DNA from: Streptomyces sp. NBC_01232
Lineage (GTDB): Bacteria; Actinomycetota; Actinomycetes; Streptomycetales; Streptomycetaceae
Assembly (NCBI RefSeq): GCF_035989885.1
Contig: NZ_CP108518.1
Coordinates: 4,203,501 to 4,267,500 of the forward strand
Length of the DNA stretch: 64,000 bases
Reading direction: 5' to 3'
A model generated the notes under the pieces. The model was not told where the DNA came from, made no database searches, and saw only the letters and a program-made list of their open reading frames with translations. Below, in pieces: positions 42,647 through 56,408 of the stretch. The translations under genes and the position numbers were made by a program. Every line of letters begins with the position of its first letter. The first letter of the stretch is position 1.

Positions 42647-43777
42647 GTGAAGATCCGGGTGGAGCGCGACGTACTGGCGGAGGCGGTGGCTTGGGCCGCC
42701 CGTAGCCTCCCGGCCCGGCCGCCGGTGCCCGTTCTCGCGGGACTGCTGCTGAAGGCCGAGGAGGGCACGCTGAGCCTCTCCGGCTTCGACTACGAGGTCT
42801 CGGCCCGGGTCTCCGTCGAGGCGGACGTCGAGGAGGACGGCACCGTCCTGGTCTCCGGCCGGCTGCTCGCCGACATCTGCCGCGCCCTCCCCAACCGCCC
42901 GGTGGAGATTTCCACAGACGGTGTACGGGCGACCGTGGTCTGCGGCTCCTCGCGATTCACACTCCACACCCTGCCTGTGGAGGAGTACCCGGCACTGCCG
43001 CAGATGCCGACCGCCACCGGCACCGTGGCCGGCGAGGTCTTCGCCTCCGCCGCCAAGCAGGTGGCGACCGCCGCCGGCCGCGACGACACGCTGCCCGTGC
43101 TGACCGGTGTCCGCATCGAGATCGAGGGCGACCGCGTCACCCTGGCCTCCACCGACCGCTACCGCTTCGCGGTCCGCGAATTCCTGTGGAAGCCGGAGAA
43201 CCCGGACGCGTCGGCCGTGGCCCTGGTGCCCGCCAAGACGCTCCAGGAGATCGCCAACTCGCTGACCAGCGGTGACACCGTGACCCTGGCGCTGTCCGGC
43301 TCCGGTGCGGGCGAGGGCCTGATCGGTTTCGAGGGCGCCGGCCGCCGCACCACCACCCGGCTGCTCGAGGGCGACCTGCCCAAGTACCGGACGCTCTTCC
43401 CGACGGAGTTCAACTCGATCGCCGTGATCGAGACCGCGCCCTTCGTCGAGGCCGTCAAGCGCGTGGCCCTGGTGGCCGAGCGCAACACCCCGGTCCGCCT
43501 CAGCTTCGAGCAGGGCGTGCTGATCCTGGAGGCAGGCTCCTCCGACGACGCACAGGCTGTGGAAAGGGTCGACGCCCAGCTCGACGGCGACGACATCTCG
43601 ATCGCCTTCAACCCGACCTTCCTGCTGGACGGCCTGAGCGCGATCGCCTCCCCGGTGGCCCAGCTCAGCTTCACCACGTCCACCAAGCCCGCGCTGCTCA
43701 GCGGCCGTCCGGCGCTCGACGCGGAAGCCGACGAGACGTACAAGTACCTGATCATGCCGGTGCGCCTCTCCGGTTGA
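42647..43777 (+). CDS. dnaN: DNA polymerase III beta subunit (sliding clamp)
   Basis: 376 residues in three clamp domains: KIRVERDVLAEAVAWAARSLPARPPVPVLAGLLL (I), EYPALPQMPTATGTVAGEVFASAAKQVATAAGRDDTLPVLTGVRIE (II), and AVKRVALVAERNTPVRLSFEQGVLILEAGSSDDAQAVE (III), ending in the usual YLIMPVRLSG. The dimer encircles DNA and tethers the polymerase. The GTG at 42647 follows AGGAGG. A strong terminator separates it from gnd. Confidence 0.98.
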   Translation: MKIRVERDVLAEAVAWAARSLPARPPVPVLAGLLLKAEEGTLSLSGFDYEVSARVSVEADVEEDGTVLVSGRLLADICRALPNRPVEISTDGVRATVVCGSSRFTLHTLPVEEYPALPQMPTATGTVAGEVFASAAKQVATAAGRDDTLPVLTGVRIEIEGDRVTLASTDRYRFAVREFLWKPENPDASAVALVPAKTLQEIANSLTSGDTVTLALSGSGAGEGLIGFEGAGRRTTTRLLEGDLPKYRTLFPTEFNSIAVIETAPFVEAVKRVALVAERNTPVRLSFEQGVLILEAGSSDDAQAVERVDAQLDGDDISIAFNPTFLLDGLSAIASPVAQLSFTTSTKPALLSGRPALDAEADETYKYLIMPVRLSG

Positions 43778-43788
43778 TTCTTCCCAGG

Positions 43789-43825
43789 TCAGGCCCGGTT
43801 TCGCGGTCAGCGAGGCCGGGCCTGA
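43789..43825 (+). terminator. dnaN terminator
   Basis: A 10-bp stem TCAGGCCCGG with its complement and a 17-nt loop, 12 bp after dnaN. Confidence 0.75.
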
Positions 43826-43968
43826 GCACGTTGCGGGAACACCTGAACGGCCGCGCGCGCCCCATGAAGCCGGGTGGCGCGCCCCGGCGTAGGCTCGGGG
43901 CCCGGGGGTGTCCCCGGGATCCACGGGCACCCCGGCAAAGACGGCCACAACGCTTAAGGAACCACCTG

Positions 43969-44844
43969 ATGGAGCTTGGTCTCGTCGGTCTCGGCAAGAT
44001 GGGCGGCAACATGCGCGAGCGCATCCGCCGCGCAGGCCACACCGTCATCGGATACGACCGCAACCCGGACCTCGCGGATGTCCACAGCCTGCGGGAGCTT
44101 GTGGACAGCCTGCCGGCCCCCCGAGTCGTGTGGGTGATGGTCCCGGCCGGTGCCGCGACGCAGTCCACCGTCGACGAGCTCGCCGAGCTGCTCTCGATCG
44201 GCGACATCGTCGTCGACGGCGGCAACTCGCGCTGGACCGACGACGAGAAGCACGCCGAGGAGCTGGCGGCCAAGGGCATCGGCTTCGTCGACTGCGGTGT
44301 CTCCGGCGGCGTGTGGGGCCTGGAGAACGGCTACGCACTGATGTACGGCGGCGAGAAGGACCACGTCGCCCGGGTCCAGCCGATCTTCGACGCCCTCAAG
44401 CCCGAGGGCGAGTTCGGCGCCGTGCACGCCGGCAAGGTCGGCGCGGGCCACTTCGCGAAGATGGTCCACAACGGCATCGAGTACGCCATGATGCAGGCCT
44501 ACGCCGAGGGCTGGGAGCTCCTGGAGAAGGTGGACTCGGTCACCGACGTCCGCGAGGTCTTCCGCTCCTGGCAGGAGGGCACCGTCATCCGCTCCTGGCT
44601 GCTGGACCTGGCCGTGAACGCCCTCGACCAGGACGAGCACCTGGAGCAGCTGCGCGGCTTCGCACAGGACTCCGGCGAGGGACGCTGGACGGTGGAGGCG
44701 GCGATCGACAACGCCGTACCGCTGCCCGCGATCACCGCGTCGCTGTTCGCGCGCTTCGCCTCGCGGCAGGACGACTCCCCGCAGATGAAGATGATCGCCG
44801 CCCTGCGGAACCAGTTCGGCGGCCACGCGGTCGAGAAGGCCTAG
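43969..44844 (+). CDS. gnd: 6-Phosphogluconate dehydrogenase (short, YqeC/GndA type)
   Basis: 291 residues, the short form. The NADP-binding start is [31 protein letters not shown], and the substrate-binding pattern is [20 protein letters not shown] and [24 protein letters not shown], with Lys and Asn in the catalytic loop. It oxidises and decarboxylates 6-phosphogluconate to ribulose 5-phosphate in the pentose phosphate pathway. AAGGA precedes the ATG. Its position between dnaN and recF is a known Streptomyces feature. It is not obviously related to replication. Confidence 0.92.
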   Translation: MELGLVGLGKMGGNMRERIRRAGHTVIGYDRNPDLADVHSLRELVDSLPAPRVVWVMVPAGAATQSTVDELAELLSIGDIVVDGGNSRWTDDEKHAEELAAKGIGFVDCGVSGGVWGLENGYALMYGGEKDHVARVQPIFDALKPEGEFGAVHAGKVGAGHFAKMVHNGIEYAMMQAYAEGWELLEKVDSVTDVREVFRSWQEGTVIRSWLLDLAVNALDQDEHLEQLRGFAQDSGEGRWTVEAAIDNAVPLPAITASLFARFASRQDDSPQMKMIAALRNQFGGHAVEKA

Positions 44845-44911
44845 CGGCTCAGAGCAGGCAGCAGCACAGCACCACAGCGAGCAGTTGGAAGCCGGGGGAG
44901 GTCGGCGCCGT

Positions 44912-46048
44912 ATGCACGTTTCGCATCTCTCATTGGCCGACTTCCGCTCGTACGCCCGGGCCGAGGTTCCCCTCGACCCGGGCGTCACGGCTTTCGTGGG
45001 CCCCAACGGCCAGGGCAAGACCAACCTCGTCGAGGCGATCGGCTACCTCGCGACCCTCGGCAGTCACCGGGTCTCCTCGGACGCCCCGCTGGTGCGGATG
45101 GGCGCGGACCGGGCGATCATCCGGGCGGCCGTCACCCAGGGCGAGCGCCAGCAGCTGGTGGAGCTGGAGCTCAATCCCGGGCGGGCGAACCGGGCCCGGA
45201 TCAACCGGTCCTCGCAGGTCAGGCCGCGGGACGTGCTGGGGATCATACGGACGGTGCTGTTCGCGCCGGAGGACCTGGCCCTGGTCAAGGGCGACCCGGG
45301 CGAGCGGCGCCGGTTCCTGGACGAGCTGGTCACGGCGCGCTCCCCGCGGATGGCCGCCGTCCGCTCCGACTACGAGCGGGTGCTCAAGCAGCGCAACACC
45401 CTGCTGAAGTCCGCGGCGATGGCCCGCCGGCACGGCGGGCGCTCCCTGGACCTGTCCACCCTCGACGTGTGGGACCAGCACCTCGCCCGCGCGGGCGCGG
45501 AGCTGCTGGCACAGCGGCTGGATCTGATCGCGACGATGCTGCCGCTGGCGGACAAGGCGTACGAGCAGCTCGCGCCCGGCGGCGGCCCGCTGGGTCTGGC
45601 GTACAAGTCCTCGGCAGGCGAGCCGGTGGACAGCGGCGCGGCGCGCACCCGGGAGGACCTCTACGAGGTCCTGCTGTCCGCGCTGGCCGAGGTGCGCAAG
45701 CAGGAGATCGAACGCGGGGTGACCCTGGTGGGCCCGCACCGCGACGACGTGCTGCTGCGGCTGGGGGAGCTGCCCGCGAAGGGGTACGCGAGCCACGGCG
45801 AGTCGTGGTCGTACGCGCTGGCCCTGCGGCTGGCCTCGTACGAGCTGCTGCGCTCGGAGGGCAGCGAGCCGGTGCTGATCCTGGACGACGTGTTCGCGGA
45901 GCTGGACACCCGGCGCCGGGAGCGGCTGGCCGAGCTGGTGGCGCCGGGCGAGCAGGTGCTGGTGACGGCGGCGGTGGACGACGACGTCCCGGGGGTGCTG
46001 GTGGGTACGCGGTTCGGGGTGTCCGGCGGTGAGGTGACCAGGCTGTGA
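44912..46048 (+). CDS. recF: DNA replication and repair protein RecF
   Basis: 378 residues. Walker A is [24 protein letters not shown] (about 30-53), and the ABC-type signature and Walker B are [20 protein letters not shown] and [20 protein letters not shown]. RecF, an SMC-like ATPase, helps load RecA at gaps with RecO and RecR. The ATG at 44912 begins [13 protein letters not shown], as in the family. The stop overlaps the next start as GTGA. Confidence 0.97.
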   Translation: MHVSHLSLADFRSYARAEVPLDPGVTAFVGPNGQGKTNLVEAIGYLATLGSHRVSSDAPLVRMGADRAIIRAAVTQGERQQLVELELNPGRANRARINRSSQVRPRDVLGIIRTVLFAPEDLALVKGDPGERRRFLDELVTARSPRMAAVRSDYERVLKQRNTLLKSAAMARRHGGRSLDLSTLDVWDQHLARAGAELLAQRLDLIATMLPLADKAYEQLAPGGGPLGLAYKSSAGEPVDSGAARTREDLYEVLLSALAEVRKQEIERGVTLVGPHRDDVLLRLGELPAKGYASHGESWSYALALRLASYELLRSEGSEPVLILDDVFAELDTRRRERLAELVAPGEQVLVTAAVDDDVPGVLVGTRFGVSGGEVTRL

Positions 46049-46578
46049 ACGACAACGGCAAGGACCCGCAGGAGGGCCGCAGGACCCCGGAGGCCTCCGG
46101 GGTGGACCTCGCGCGCCAGGCCCTCGCGGCCGCGCGCGAGCAGGCCCGGGCCCGGGGCAACGCGGCCGGCGGGAAGCGGCGCCAGCAGCCGGGCCTGCGC
46201 TCGGGAGCCCGCGCGGACGGCCGGGACCCGATGCCGCTGATGGCGGCGCTGGACCGGCTGCGCACCGAACGCGGCTGGGAGATGCCGATGGCGGTGGCGG
46301 GCGTGATGGAGCGCTGGCCGGAGATCGTCGGCCCGGAGATCGCGGCCCACTGTGAACCGGAGCGGTACGAGGACCGTGAACTGGTCGTGCGGTGCGATTC
46401 CTCGGCATGGGCGGCCCAGCTGAAGCTGCTGGCTCCGCAGCTGGTCGCGCGGCTGAACGCGGATCTGGGGCAGGGCACGGTCCGGATGATCAAGGTGCAG
46501 GGGCCCGGCGGGCGGCCCAAGGGGTACGGGCCGTGGCGGGCGCCGGGCAGCAAGGGTCCGGGCGACACCTACGGCTGA
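46045..46578 (+). CDS. DciA-family (DUF721) protein, candidate helicase loader
   Basis: 177 residues. The first 65 are charged and disordered. The DUF721/DciA domain follows ([77 protein letters not shown]). A short basic tail comes last. DciA proteins load or stabilise DnaB in bacteria without DnaC/DnaI. It is translationally coupled to recF (GTGA) and precedes gyrB by 437 bp, as Rv0004 does in M. tuberculosis. dnaB is in the same window. Confidence 0.9.
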   Translation: MNDNGKDPQEGRRTPEASGVDLARQALAAAREQARARGNAAGGKRRQQPGLRSGARADGRDPMPLMAALDRLRTERGWEMPMAVAGVMERWPEIVGPEIAAHCEPERYEDRELVVRCDSSAWAAQLKLLAPQLVARLNADLGQGTVRMIKVQGPGGRPKGYGPWRAPGSKGPGDTYG

Positions 46579-49016
<2,438 letters not shown>

Positions 49017-49059
49017 GTCGGCTCCGCTGACCGCCGCCTGAAAGGACTTCTGACCAGCA

Positions 49060-51675
<2,616 letters not shown>

Positions 51676-51678
51676 GTC

Positions 51679-52311
51679 GTGAGTGGAGCCACGGGCGCCG
51701 GACCGGCCAAGACTGGAGCGAACGGTGCCCGTGGCCCCGCCGCGGACTCCCAGGGGGGAACCGTGACGGACACCCGAGGACCGCAGCCGGCGGTCGACGC
51801 CGACGCCGGCCAGGACAAGCCCGCACAGCCGTACCACCCGCCGCAGGCCTACGCGGCGCCCTCGGGCCCGGGGACGCCGCGGGGCGGTACGGGGGCGGGC
51901 GCACAGCGCAAGCCGCGTACGGGGGTCCGTACGGCTCCCCGTACGCGCAAGGCCCGGCTGCGGGTGGCCAAGGCCGACCCGTGGTCGGTGATGAAGGTCA
52001 GCTTCCTGCTGTCGATCGCGCTGGGCATCTGCACCATCGTGGCGGCGGCGGTGCTGTGGATGGTCATGGACGCCATGGGCGTCTTCTCGACCGTCGGCGG
52101 CACCATCAGCGAGGCGACCGGGTCCAACGAGGGCAACGGCTTCGACCTGCAGGCGTTCATGTCGCTGCCGCGCGTTCTGATCTTCACATCGGTCATCGCG
52201 GTGATCGACGTGGTGCTGGCGACAGCACTGGCGACGCTGGGCGCGTTCATCTACAACCTGTCGGCGGGCTTCGTCGGCGGTGTGGAGCTCACCCTCGCCG
52301 AGGACGAGTAG
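51679..52311 (+). CDS. DUF3566 membrane protein
   Basis: 210 residues. About 95 disordered Pro/Ala/Gly residues lead into two membrane helices: FLLSIALGICTIVAAAVLWMVMDAMG (about 112-137) and VLIFTSVIAVIDVVLATALATLGAFIYNLSAGF (about 172-204). Proteins of this family always follow gyrA in actinobacteria (Rv0007 position) and their function is unknown. The GTG start is 3 bp after the gyrA stop, so it is part of the gyrase operon. Confidence 0.88.
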   Translation: MSGATGAGPAKTGANGARGPAADSQGGTVTDTRGPQPAVDADAGQDKPAQPYHPPQAYAAPSGPGTPRGGTGAGAQRKPRTGVRTAPRTRKARLRVAKADPWSVMKVSFLLSIALGICTIVAAAVLWMVMDAMGVFSTVGGTISEATGSNEGNGFDLQAFMSLPRVLIFTSVIAVIDVVLATALATLGAFIYNLSAGFVGGVELTLAEDE

Positions 52312-52429
52312 GTCCTGCGGCGAAGCGCCCGTGACGGGTCGGATGACCTGCGCAGACGCCTCCCGGCAACGGATTTTGGCCTGACCGGGTCTGTGCGCTA
52401 ATCTTCAGGAGTCAGCGCGCAGCGCGGAT

Positions 52430-52503
52430 GGGGCTATAGCTCAGTTGGTTAGAGCGCATCCCTGATAAGGATGAGGCCACAGGTTCAAATCCTGTTAGCC
52501 CCA
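52430..52503 (+). tRNA. tRNA-Ile (GAT)
   Basis: A 74-nt cloverleaf. The acceptor stem is GGGGCTA/TAGCCCC, the D arm AGCTCAGTTGGTTAGAGC, the anticodon loop CTGATAA (GAT) in the stem CATCC/GGATG, and the T arm CAGGTTCAAATCCTG. CCA is not encoded. It lies downstream of the gyrase operon, as in other Streptomyces. Confidence 0.97.
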
Positions 52504-52510
52504 CAGTGTC

Positions 52511-52542
52511 GAAGACCCCCAGGCCAAGGCTTGGGGGTCTTC
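52511..52542 (+). terminator. tRNA-Ile terminator
   Basis: An 11-bp stem GAAGACCCCCA with its complement and a 10-nt loop, followed by TTCGTT, 7 bp after the tRNA. Confidence 0.85.
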
Positions 52543-52647
52543 TTCGTTGGGCCAGTTGGCGCACCGCCAGGTCACCGATCGGTATCGGTCGGTGTGTATT
52601 GTTGGGCGCCAGAAGTCCCCTACGTCAACGAAAGACGAGGTCGCGCG

Positions 52648-52782
52648 GTGAAGAAGCTGCTCCTGGTCGCACTGGCCGCCATCGGCGGGCTCCTCGTGTA
52701 CCGCCAGATCCAGGCGGACCGCGCCGAGCAGGACCTGTGGACGGAGGCAACTGACTCCGTGCCCTCTGGTTCCGGTGTGTGA
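52648..52782 (+). CDS. DLW-39 family miniprotein
   Basis: A 44-residue protein. It has one membrane helix, KKLLLVALAAIGGLLVYRQ, and then QADRAEQDLWTEATD, containing the Asp-Leu-Trp that names the family. The GTG at 52648 has GACGAGG 7 bp upstream. It is a conserved actinomycete gene between tRNA-Ile and tRNA-Ala, of unknown function. A terminator follows. Confidence 0.85.
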   Translation: MKKLLLVALAAIGGLLVYRQIQADRAEQDLWTEATDSVPSGSGV

Positions 52783-52802
52783 GACCCAAGGCTGATCCCA
52801 TG

Positions 52803-52832
52803 AAGCCCCGGCTGCCGCTGCGGCCGGGGCTT
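52803..52832 (+). terminator. Terminator after the DLW-39 gene
   Basis: A 10-bp stem AAGCCCCGGC with its complement and a 10-nt loop, ending in TTTG. Confidence 0.8.
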
Positions 52833-52904
52833 TGTGCTGTTCTGTGACGAAAAATTCCGTTATGAAAAGATTTGGCTTGCGCTAGCAAACTCGGGGTGGG
52901 CGTG

Positions 52905-54218
52905 ATGGTTCGGGTACGGACGACGGTGTGGGCGGCGGCCCTGGGGCTGGTGGTGGTGGGCCTGTCCGGGTCCGCCGCGTACGCGGAGGGGGCCGCGCCC
53001 GCGCCCCTCCCGACGTACCGGGCCGCGGACGGCGCCAAGGCGATCGAGGGCACGCTCTCCACGGCGGACGCACCGGAGATCGAGGCCGGGAGCGTCTACC
53101 GGGACAGGATGGGCCCGGGGGAGCGCGTGTACCGGCTCGTCCTCGACAAGGACGAGTCCAACGTCTACGTCTCCGCCGTGGTCCGTCCCCCGGCGGGCGC
53201 GAAGGTCTCCGGCGGCGACGGCATCGAGGTCGAGATCATGACCACCGCCGGGTCCTCCTGCGAGGACAGCGCGGGACGGGCCAACTTCGGCTACGACGCC
53301 TACCCGATCAGCGCCGCCGGCGTCCGGTGGGGCAAGGAGGACGGGGAGTGCGCGCCCGCGGGCGTGTACTACGCCAAGGTGACGCGTACGTCGGCCAAGG
53401 ACTACGACCAGAGCCCGTGGCCGCTGGAGATCAAGGTCCAGCGGGAACCCGGCCGCGGAGCCGGCGTCCCCACCACCGCCCCCAGCACCTGGCCCTCGGG
53501 ACCGCCCGTCCTGCCGGGGACCGAGGCGGTGGCCCGCACCGGCGGCACCGGCTTCAACGACGCCCGCGCCCTGGACGCCGGCGTGTGGCGCGACGAGATG
53601 CGGCCCGGCCAGACCCGCTTCTACCGGGTCCCGCTGGACTGGGGGCAGCAGCTGGGGCTGAGCGCCGAACTGTCCGCCGCGAAGATGACCAGGACCTACG
53701 GCTCCGCCTCGGGCGGGCTCACCGTCTCGCTCTACAGCCCGTACCGCGGCCCGATCTCCGACAAGGACATCTCGTACGACGGCAAGCAGGCCGCGGTCAC
53801 CCTGGGGAAGACGCCTCCCGTGGCCTACGAGAACCGCTTCGCCAGTGACCGGAGCGTGCAGCCCGTGTCCCTCGCGGGCTGGTACTACGTCGTGGTCACC
53901 ATGGGCGCCAAGGTCGCCGACTTCACCGAGGACGCGGCGCCGGTGCCGCTGACGCTGCGCCTGACCGTCACCGGTACGCCGGCCAAGGCGCCCGCGTACA
54001 AGGGCAGTCCGGCCGCGGACGGCTTCGGGGTGGGCGAGGCGGACCGGGCCGCCGCGAAGGAGGGGCTGACCGCCCCCGAGGCGGCCGAGGCCGCCGAGCG
54101 GCACTCGACCATGCGGGTCGTGGCGGGCGCCGGCTTCGGCACCGGGACGGCCCTGCTGCTCGTCCTGGGCGGCTGGATGCTGCTCGGGCGGCGGCGGCGC
54201 GGCGCTACAGCTGCGTGA
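52905..54218 (+). CDS. Secreted, C-terminally anchored protein of unknown function
   Basis: 437 residues. A signal peptide is evident (VRVRTTVWAAALGLVVVGLSG ending in AAYAEG). An extracellular region of about 350 residues holds two similar beta-rich halves, each with the pattern EAGSVYRDRMGPGERVYRL or DAGVWRDEMRPGQTRFYRV, so it is an internal duplication. The C-terminus has a membrane helix and RRRR tail (GTALLLVLGGWMLLGRRRRG). I do not recognise the family. Its last codons overlap the end of the convergent kinase gene by 14 bp. Confidence 0.75.
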   Translation: MVRVRTTVWAAALGLVVVGLSGSAAYAEGAAPAPLPTYRAADGAKAIEGTLSTADAPEIEAGSVYRDRMGPGERVYRLVLDKDESNVYVSAVVRPPAGAKVSGGDGIEVEIMTTAGSSCEDSAGRANFGYDAYPISAAGVRWGKEDGECAPAGVYYAKVTRTSAKDYDQSPWPLEIKVQREPGRGAGVPTTAPSTWPSGPPVLPGTEAVARTGGTGFNDARALDAGVWRDEMRPGQTRFYRVPLDWGQQLGLSAELSAAKMTRTYGSASGGLTVSLYSPYRGPISDKDISYDGKQAAVTLGKTPPVAYENRFASDRSVQPVSLAGWYYVVVTMGAKVADFTEDAAPVPLTLRLTVTGTPAKAPAYKGSPAADGFGVGEADRAAAKEGLTAPEAAEAAERHSTMRVVAGAGFGTGTALLLVLGGWMLLGRRRRGATAA

Positions 54219-55467
54219 GGGCCCAGACGCCCACCGCGAAGCAGAGCAGCGCCGCGGCGAGGAGCGAGGCCACCGCCTTCGCCGGGGGCGGGGCGATCCC
54301 GCCGCCCGTGCGGACCGGCGGCGCCGCGGGGTCCGGGGCCGGGGACAGCGGTGCGGTCGGCACGGACGGCGGCGGCAGGTGGAAGCTGCCCGTCTCCGAG
54401 GGCCCGTACGAGGGCACCTGCGCCGGTCCGGCCGGATACGGGACCGTGGCGGCGGCCGGAGCCTGGGGCGCGGTCTGCGCCGTACCTCGCGGGTCGGTAC
54501 CGGCGGGCCCTGCGGGCACCGTCACGGAGGCGGGCGTCTGCGCGGGCACCGGGGCGGCGACCGGCGTGCCCTGTGTGCCGGTCGGGCTCAGCGGGCCCTC
54601 GGGGCCGAAGCCTGCGGGCAGCGGGCCGAGTTGGTCGAACACCTCGACCGCATCCGCGTCCGGGGCGGGCGGCGGCAGCAGCTCCACGGCCTCGGCAAGG
54701 GCCTTGCGCGCCCCTGTGGCCGTCCGGAAGCGGCGCTCGGGATCCGGCTGCAGGAGACCCGCGAGGACGTCCCACAGCGGCGCGGGAACCCCTTCGGGGG
54801 CACCCGGGGTGCCGTGCGCGACGAAGTGTTCCACCAGGGCCCGGGAATCGGGCTTGCGGCCCTGGAGGAGGTACAGGGCGACCAGCCCGGCGGCGAAGAG
54901 GTCGGCGGGGAAGTCGGGCTCGGCGCCCAGCAGTTGTTCGGGGGCGAAATAGCCCGGCGTCCCGACCACGTAGTCGGTCTCGGTCAGCCGGGGCTCCCCC
55001 TTGCGCATGGAGATGCCGAAGTCGGACAGCCGCAGGTGCGGCCGCCCGGTTCCGGTGGCCTCCATCAGGATGTTGGCCGGTTTGATGTCGCGGTGCACCA
55101 CGCCCTCCGCGTGCACCGCGGCGAGCCCCGACAGGAGCTGGTCGAGCAGGGTGCACACGAAGCGGGGAGGCAGGGGACCGTAGTCCCCGATGACATGGCC
55201 GAGCGAGCCGCCGCCGACCAGATCCATGGTGAAGAGGACCTTGTCGTCGTCGGCCGCCCAGCTGGCGGGAGCCAGTACGTGCGGATGGTCGATCCGCAGT
55301 GCCTGCTCCCGTACGAACCGCAGGAGCGTGTGGGCGTCGCTCTGCAGGAGGACCTTCGCCGCCACGTAGCGTCGACGGCGGTGGTCCCAGGCCCGCCATA
55401 CGGCACCTGCGCCACCGCGTCCGATCGGATCGATCAGCTCGTACCGACCGGCGAAGACCTCACCCAT
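54205..55467 (-). CDS. Serine/threonine protein kinase
   Basis: 420 residues. The kinase domain (10-275) is complete: Gly loop GRGGAGAV (16-23), Lys38 in YVAAKVLL, HRDIKPAN (125-132), DFG (149-151) and GTPGYFAPEQ. A Pro/Ala-rich linker follows, and a C-terminal membrane helix (AVASLLAAALLCFAVGVWALTQL) ends the protein with no extracellular sensor domain. It is a Hanks-type (PknB-like) kinase. It lies 44 bp downstream of a HTH protein on the same strand, a possible substrate. Confidence 0.92.
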   Translation of the reverse strand: MGEVFAGRYELIDPIGRGGAGAVWRAWDHRRRRYVAAKVLLQSDAHTLLRFVREQALRIDHPHVLAPASWAADDDKVLFTMDLVGGGSLGHVIGDYGPLPPRFVCTLLDQLLSGLAAVHAEGVVHRDIKPANILMEATGTGRPHLRLSDFGISMRKGEPRLTETDYVVGTPGYFAPEQLLGAEPDFPADLFAAGLVALYLLQGRKPDSRALVEHFVAHGTPGAPEGVPAPLWDVLAGLLQPDPERRFRTATGARKALAEAVELLPPPAPDADAVEVFDQLGPLPAGFGPEGPLSPTGTQGTPVAAPVPAQTPASVTVPAGPAGTDPRGTAQTAPQAPAAATVPYPAGPAQVPSYGPSETGSFHLPPPSVPTAPLSPAPDPAAPPVRTGGGIAPPPAKAVASLLAAALLCFAVGVWALTQL

Positions 55468-55511
55468 CGCTGTGCCCGTCCCCCGTCACCCGTTGTCCGC
55501 CCTCGTGCGTG

Positions 55512-56060
55512 TCAGTTCTGGTGGGCCTCGTAGTGGGCGACCGCGTCGGCGGTGCGGCCCGCGCCGTACACCCGGAGGAACTCTGCCAGTTCCGGGTGGC
55601 TGGGGGCGAGGGTGTTCGCCGCGTCGATGATGTCGCCGGCCGCGGAGACCGAGCGCAGCAGCGACTGGATCTCGCGGACGACCCGCTTGACCGTGGGCGC
55701 GCCGGAGCCGGTGGTGGTCTGGCCGCTGTTGCTGAGGACGGATCCTCCCTGGGTCTTCTTGATCTCGTCCATCCGGTCGGTGGCCTCTCCCGCGCTGACG
55801 CTCCCGTCGGCGACCTGGCCGGCGAGATCCTGGAGGGCCTGGACGCGCTGGACCACGGCCGGGTTCCCGATCTTGGCGCGCTGGCCGCTCATCAGCTGGG
55901 ACAGCATGGGCGCCGACAGTCCGAGGACGGCAGCGAGGCGGGCCTGGTTCAAGCCGAGGTCATCTATGAGCCGGCGGAAGAGCGCTCCCAGGGGCTCCCC
56001 GTACCAACTGCGCTGAAGCTCTCTGGCTCTGGCCGTGGCCTCTTGTTGTACTGCGTCCAC
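55512..56060 (-). CDS. HTH DNA-binding protein (XRE-like)
   Basis: 182 residues. The HTH is LNQARLAAVLGLSAPMLSQLMSGQRAKIGNPAVVQRVQALQDLA (about 35-78). A linker and a second helical domain follow (TVKRVVREIQSLLRSVSAAGDIIDAANTLAPSHPELAEFLRVYGAGRTADAVAHYE), similar to other actinomycete regulators of unknown role. The GTG at 56060 has AAGGGGAG upstream; the frame is open further but the tRNA-Ala is not far. It is probably co-transcribed with the kinase. Confidence 0.8.
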   Translation of the reverse strand: MDAVQQEATARARELQRSWYGEPLGALFRRLIDDLGLNQARLAAVLGLSAPMLSQLMSGQRAKIGNPAVVQRVQALQDLAGQVADGSVSAGEATDRMDEIKKTQGGSVLSNSGQTTTGSGAPTVKRVVREIQSLLRSVSAAGDIIDAANTLAPSHPELAEFLRVYGAGRTADAVAHYEAHQN

Positions 56061-56222
56061 TCTTACTACTCCCCTTCGCTGGTGCGAACCTCGCGAGCAT
56101 CTTACGGAGAGTGGTCGCACGGCGGGAGTCCCTATCATTTTGCGAGATGAGGGGGTACACCCGGTACTCTGTTCTGCGGAACGACCACACCTCCCACGCG
56201 GGAGAGGTGCGTCCACTTCCAC

Positions 56223-56295
56223 GGGGCCTTAGCTCAGTTGGTAGAGCGCTGCCTTTGCAAGGCAGATGTCAGGAGTTCGAATCTCCTAGGCTCCA
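56223..56295 (+). tRNA. tRNA-Ala (TGC)
   Basis: A 73-nt cloverleaf with acceptor stem GGGGCCT/AGGCTCC (one G-U pair), D arm AGCTCAGTTGGTAGAGC, anticodon loop TTTGCAA (TGC) and T arm AGGAGTTCGAATCTCCT. CCA is not encoded. It is the last core-genome element before the accessory block on the right. Confidence 0.97.
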
Positions 56296-56300
56296 CATGT

Positions 56301-56343
56301 AAATGCCCTCCGACCTGCGAAAACGCAGTGTCGGAGGGCATTT
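56301..56343. terminator. tRNA-Ala terminator
   Basis: A 14-bp stem AAATGCCCTCCGAC with its complement and an inner CTGCG/CGCAG pairing, followed by TTTTT. It may also serve the MFS gene from the other side. Confidence 0.88.
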
Positions 56344-56408
56344 TTCATGTCCTCGGGAAGGGGCGGGTCGCCGGGTTGCCGGGCCTCGGCCGGGCGCCGG
56401 ACAACCTG

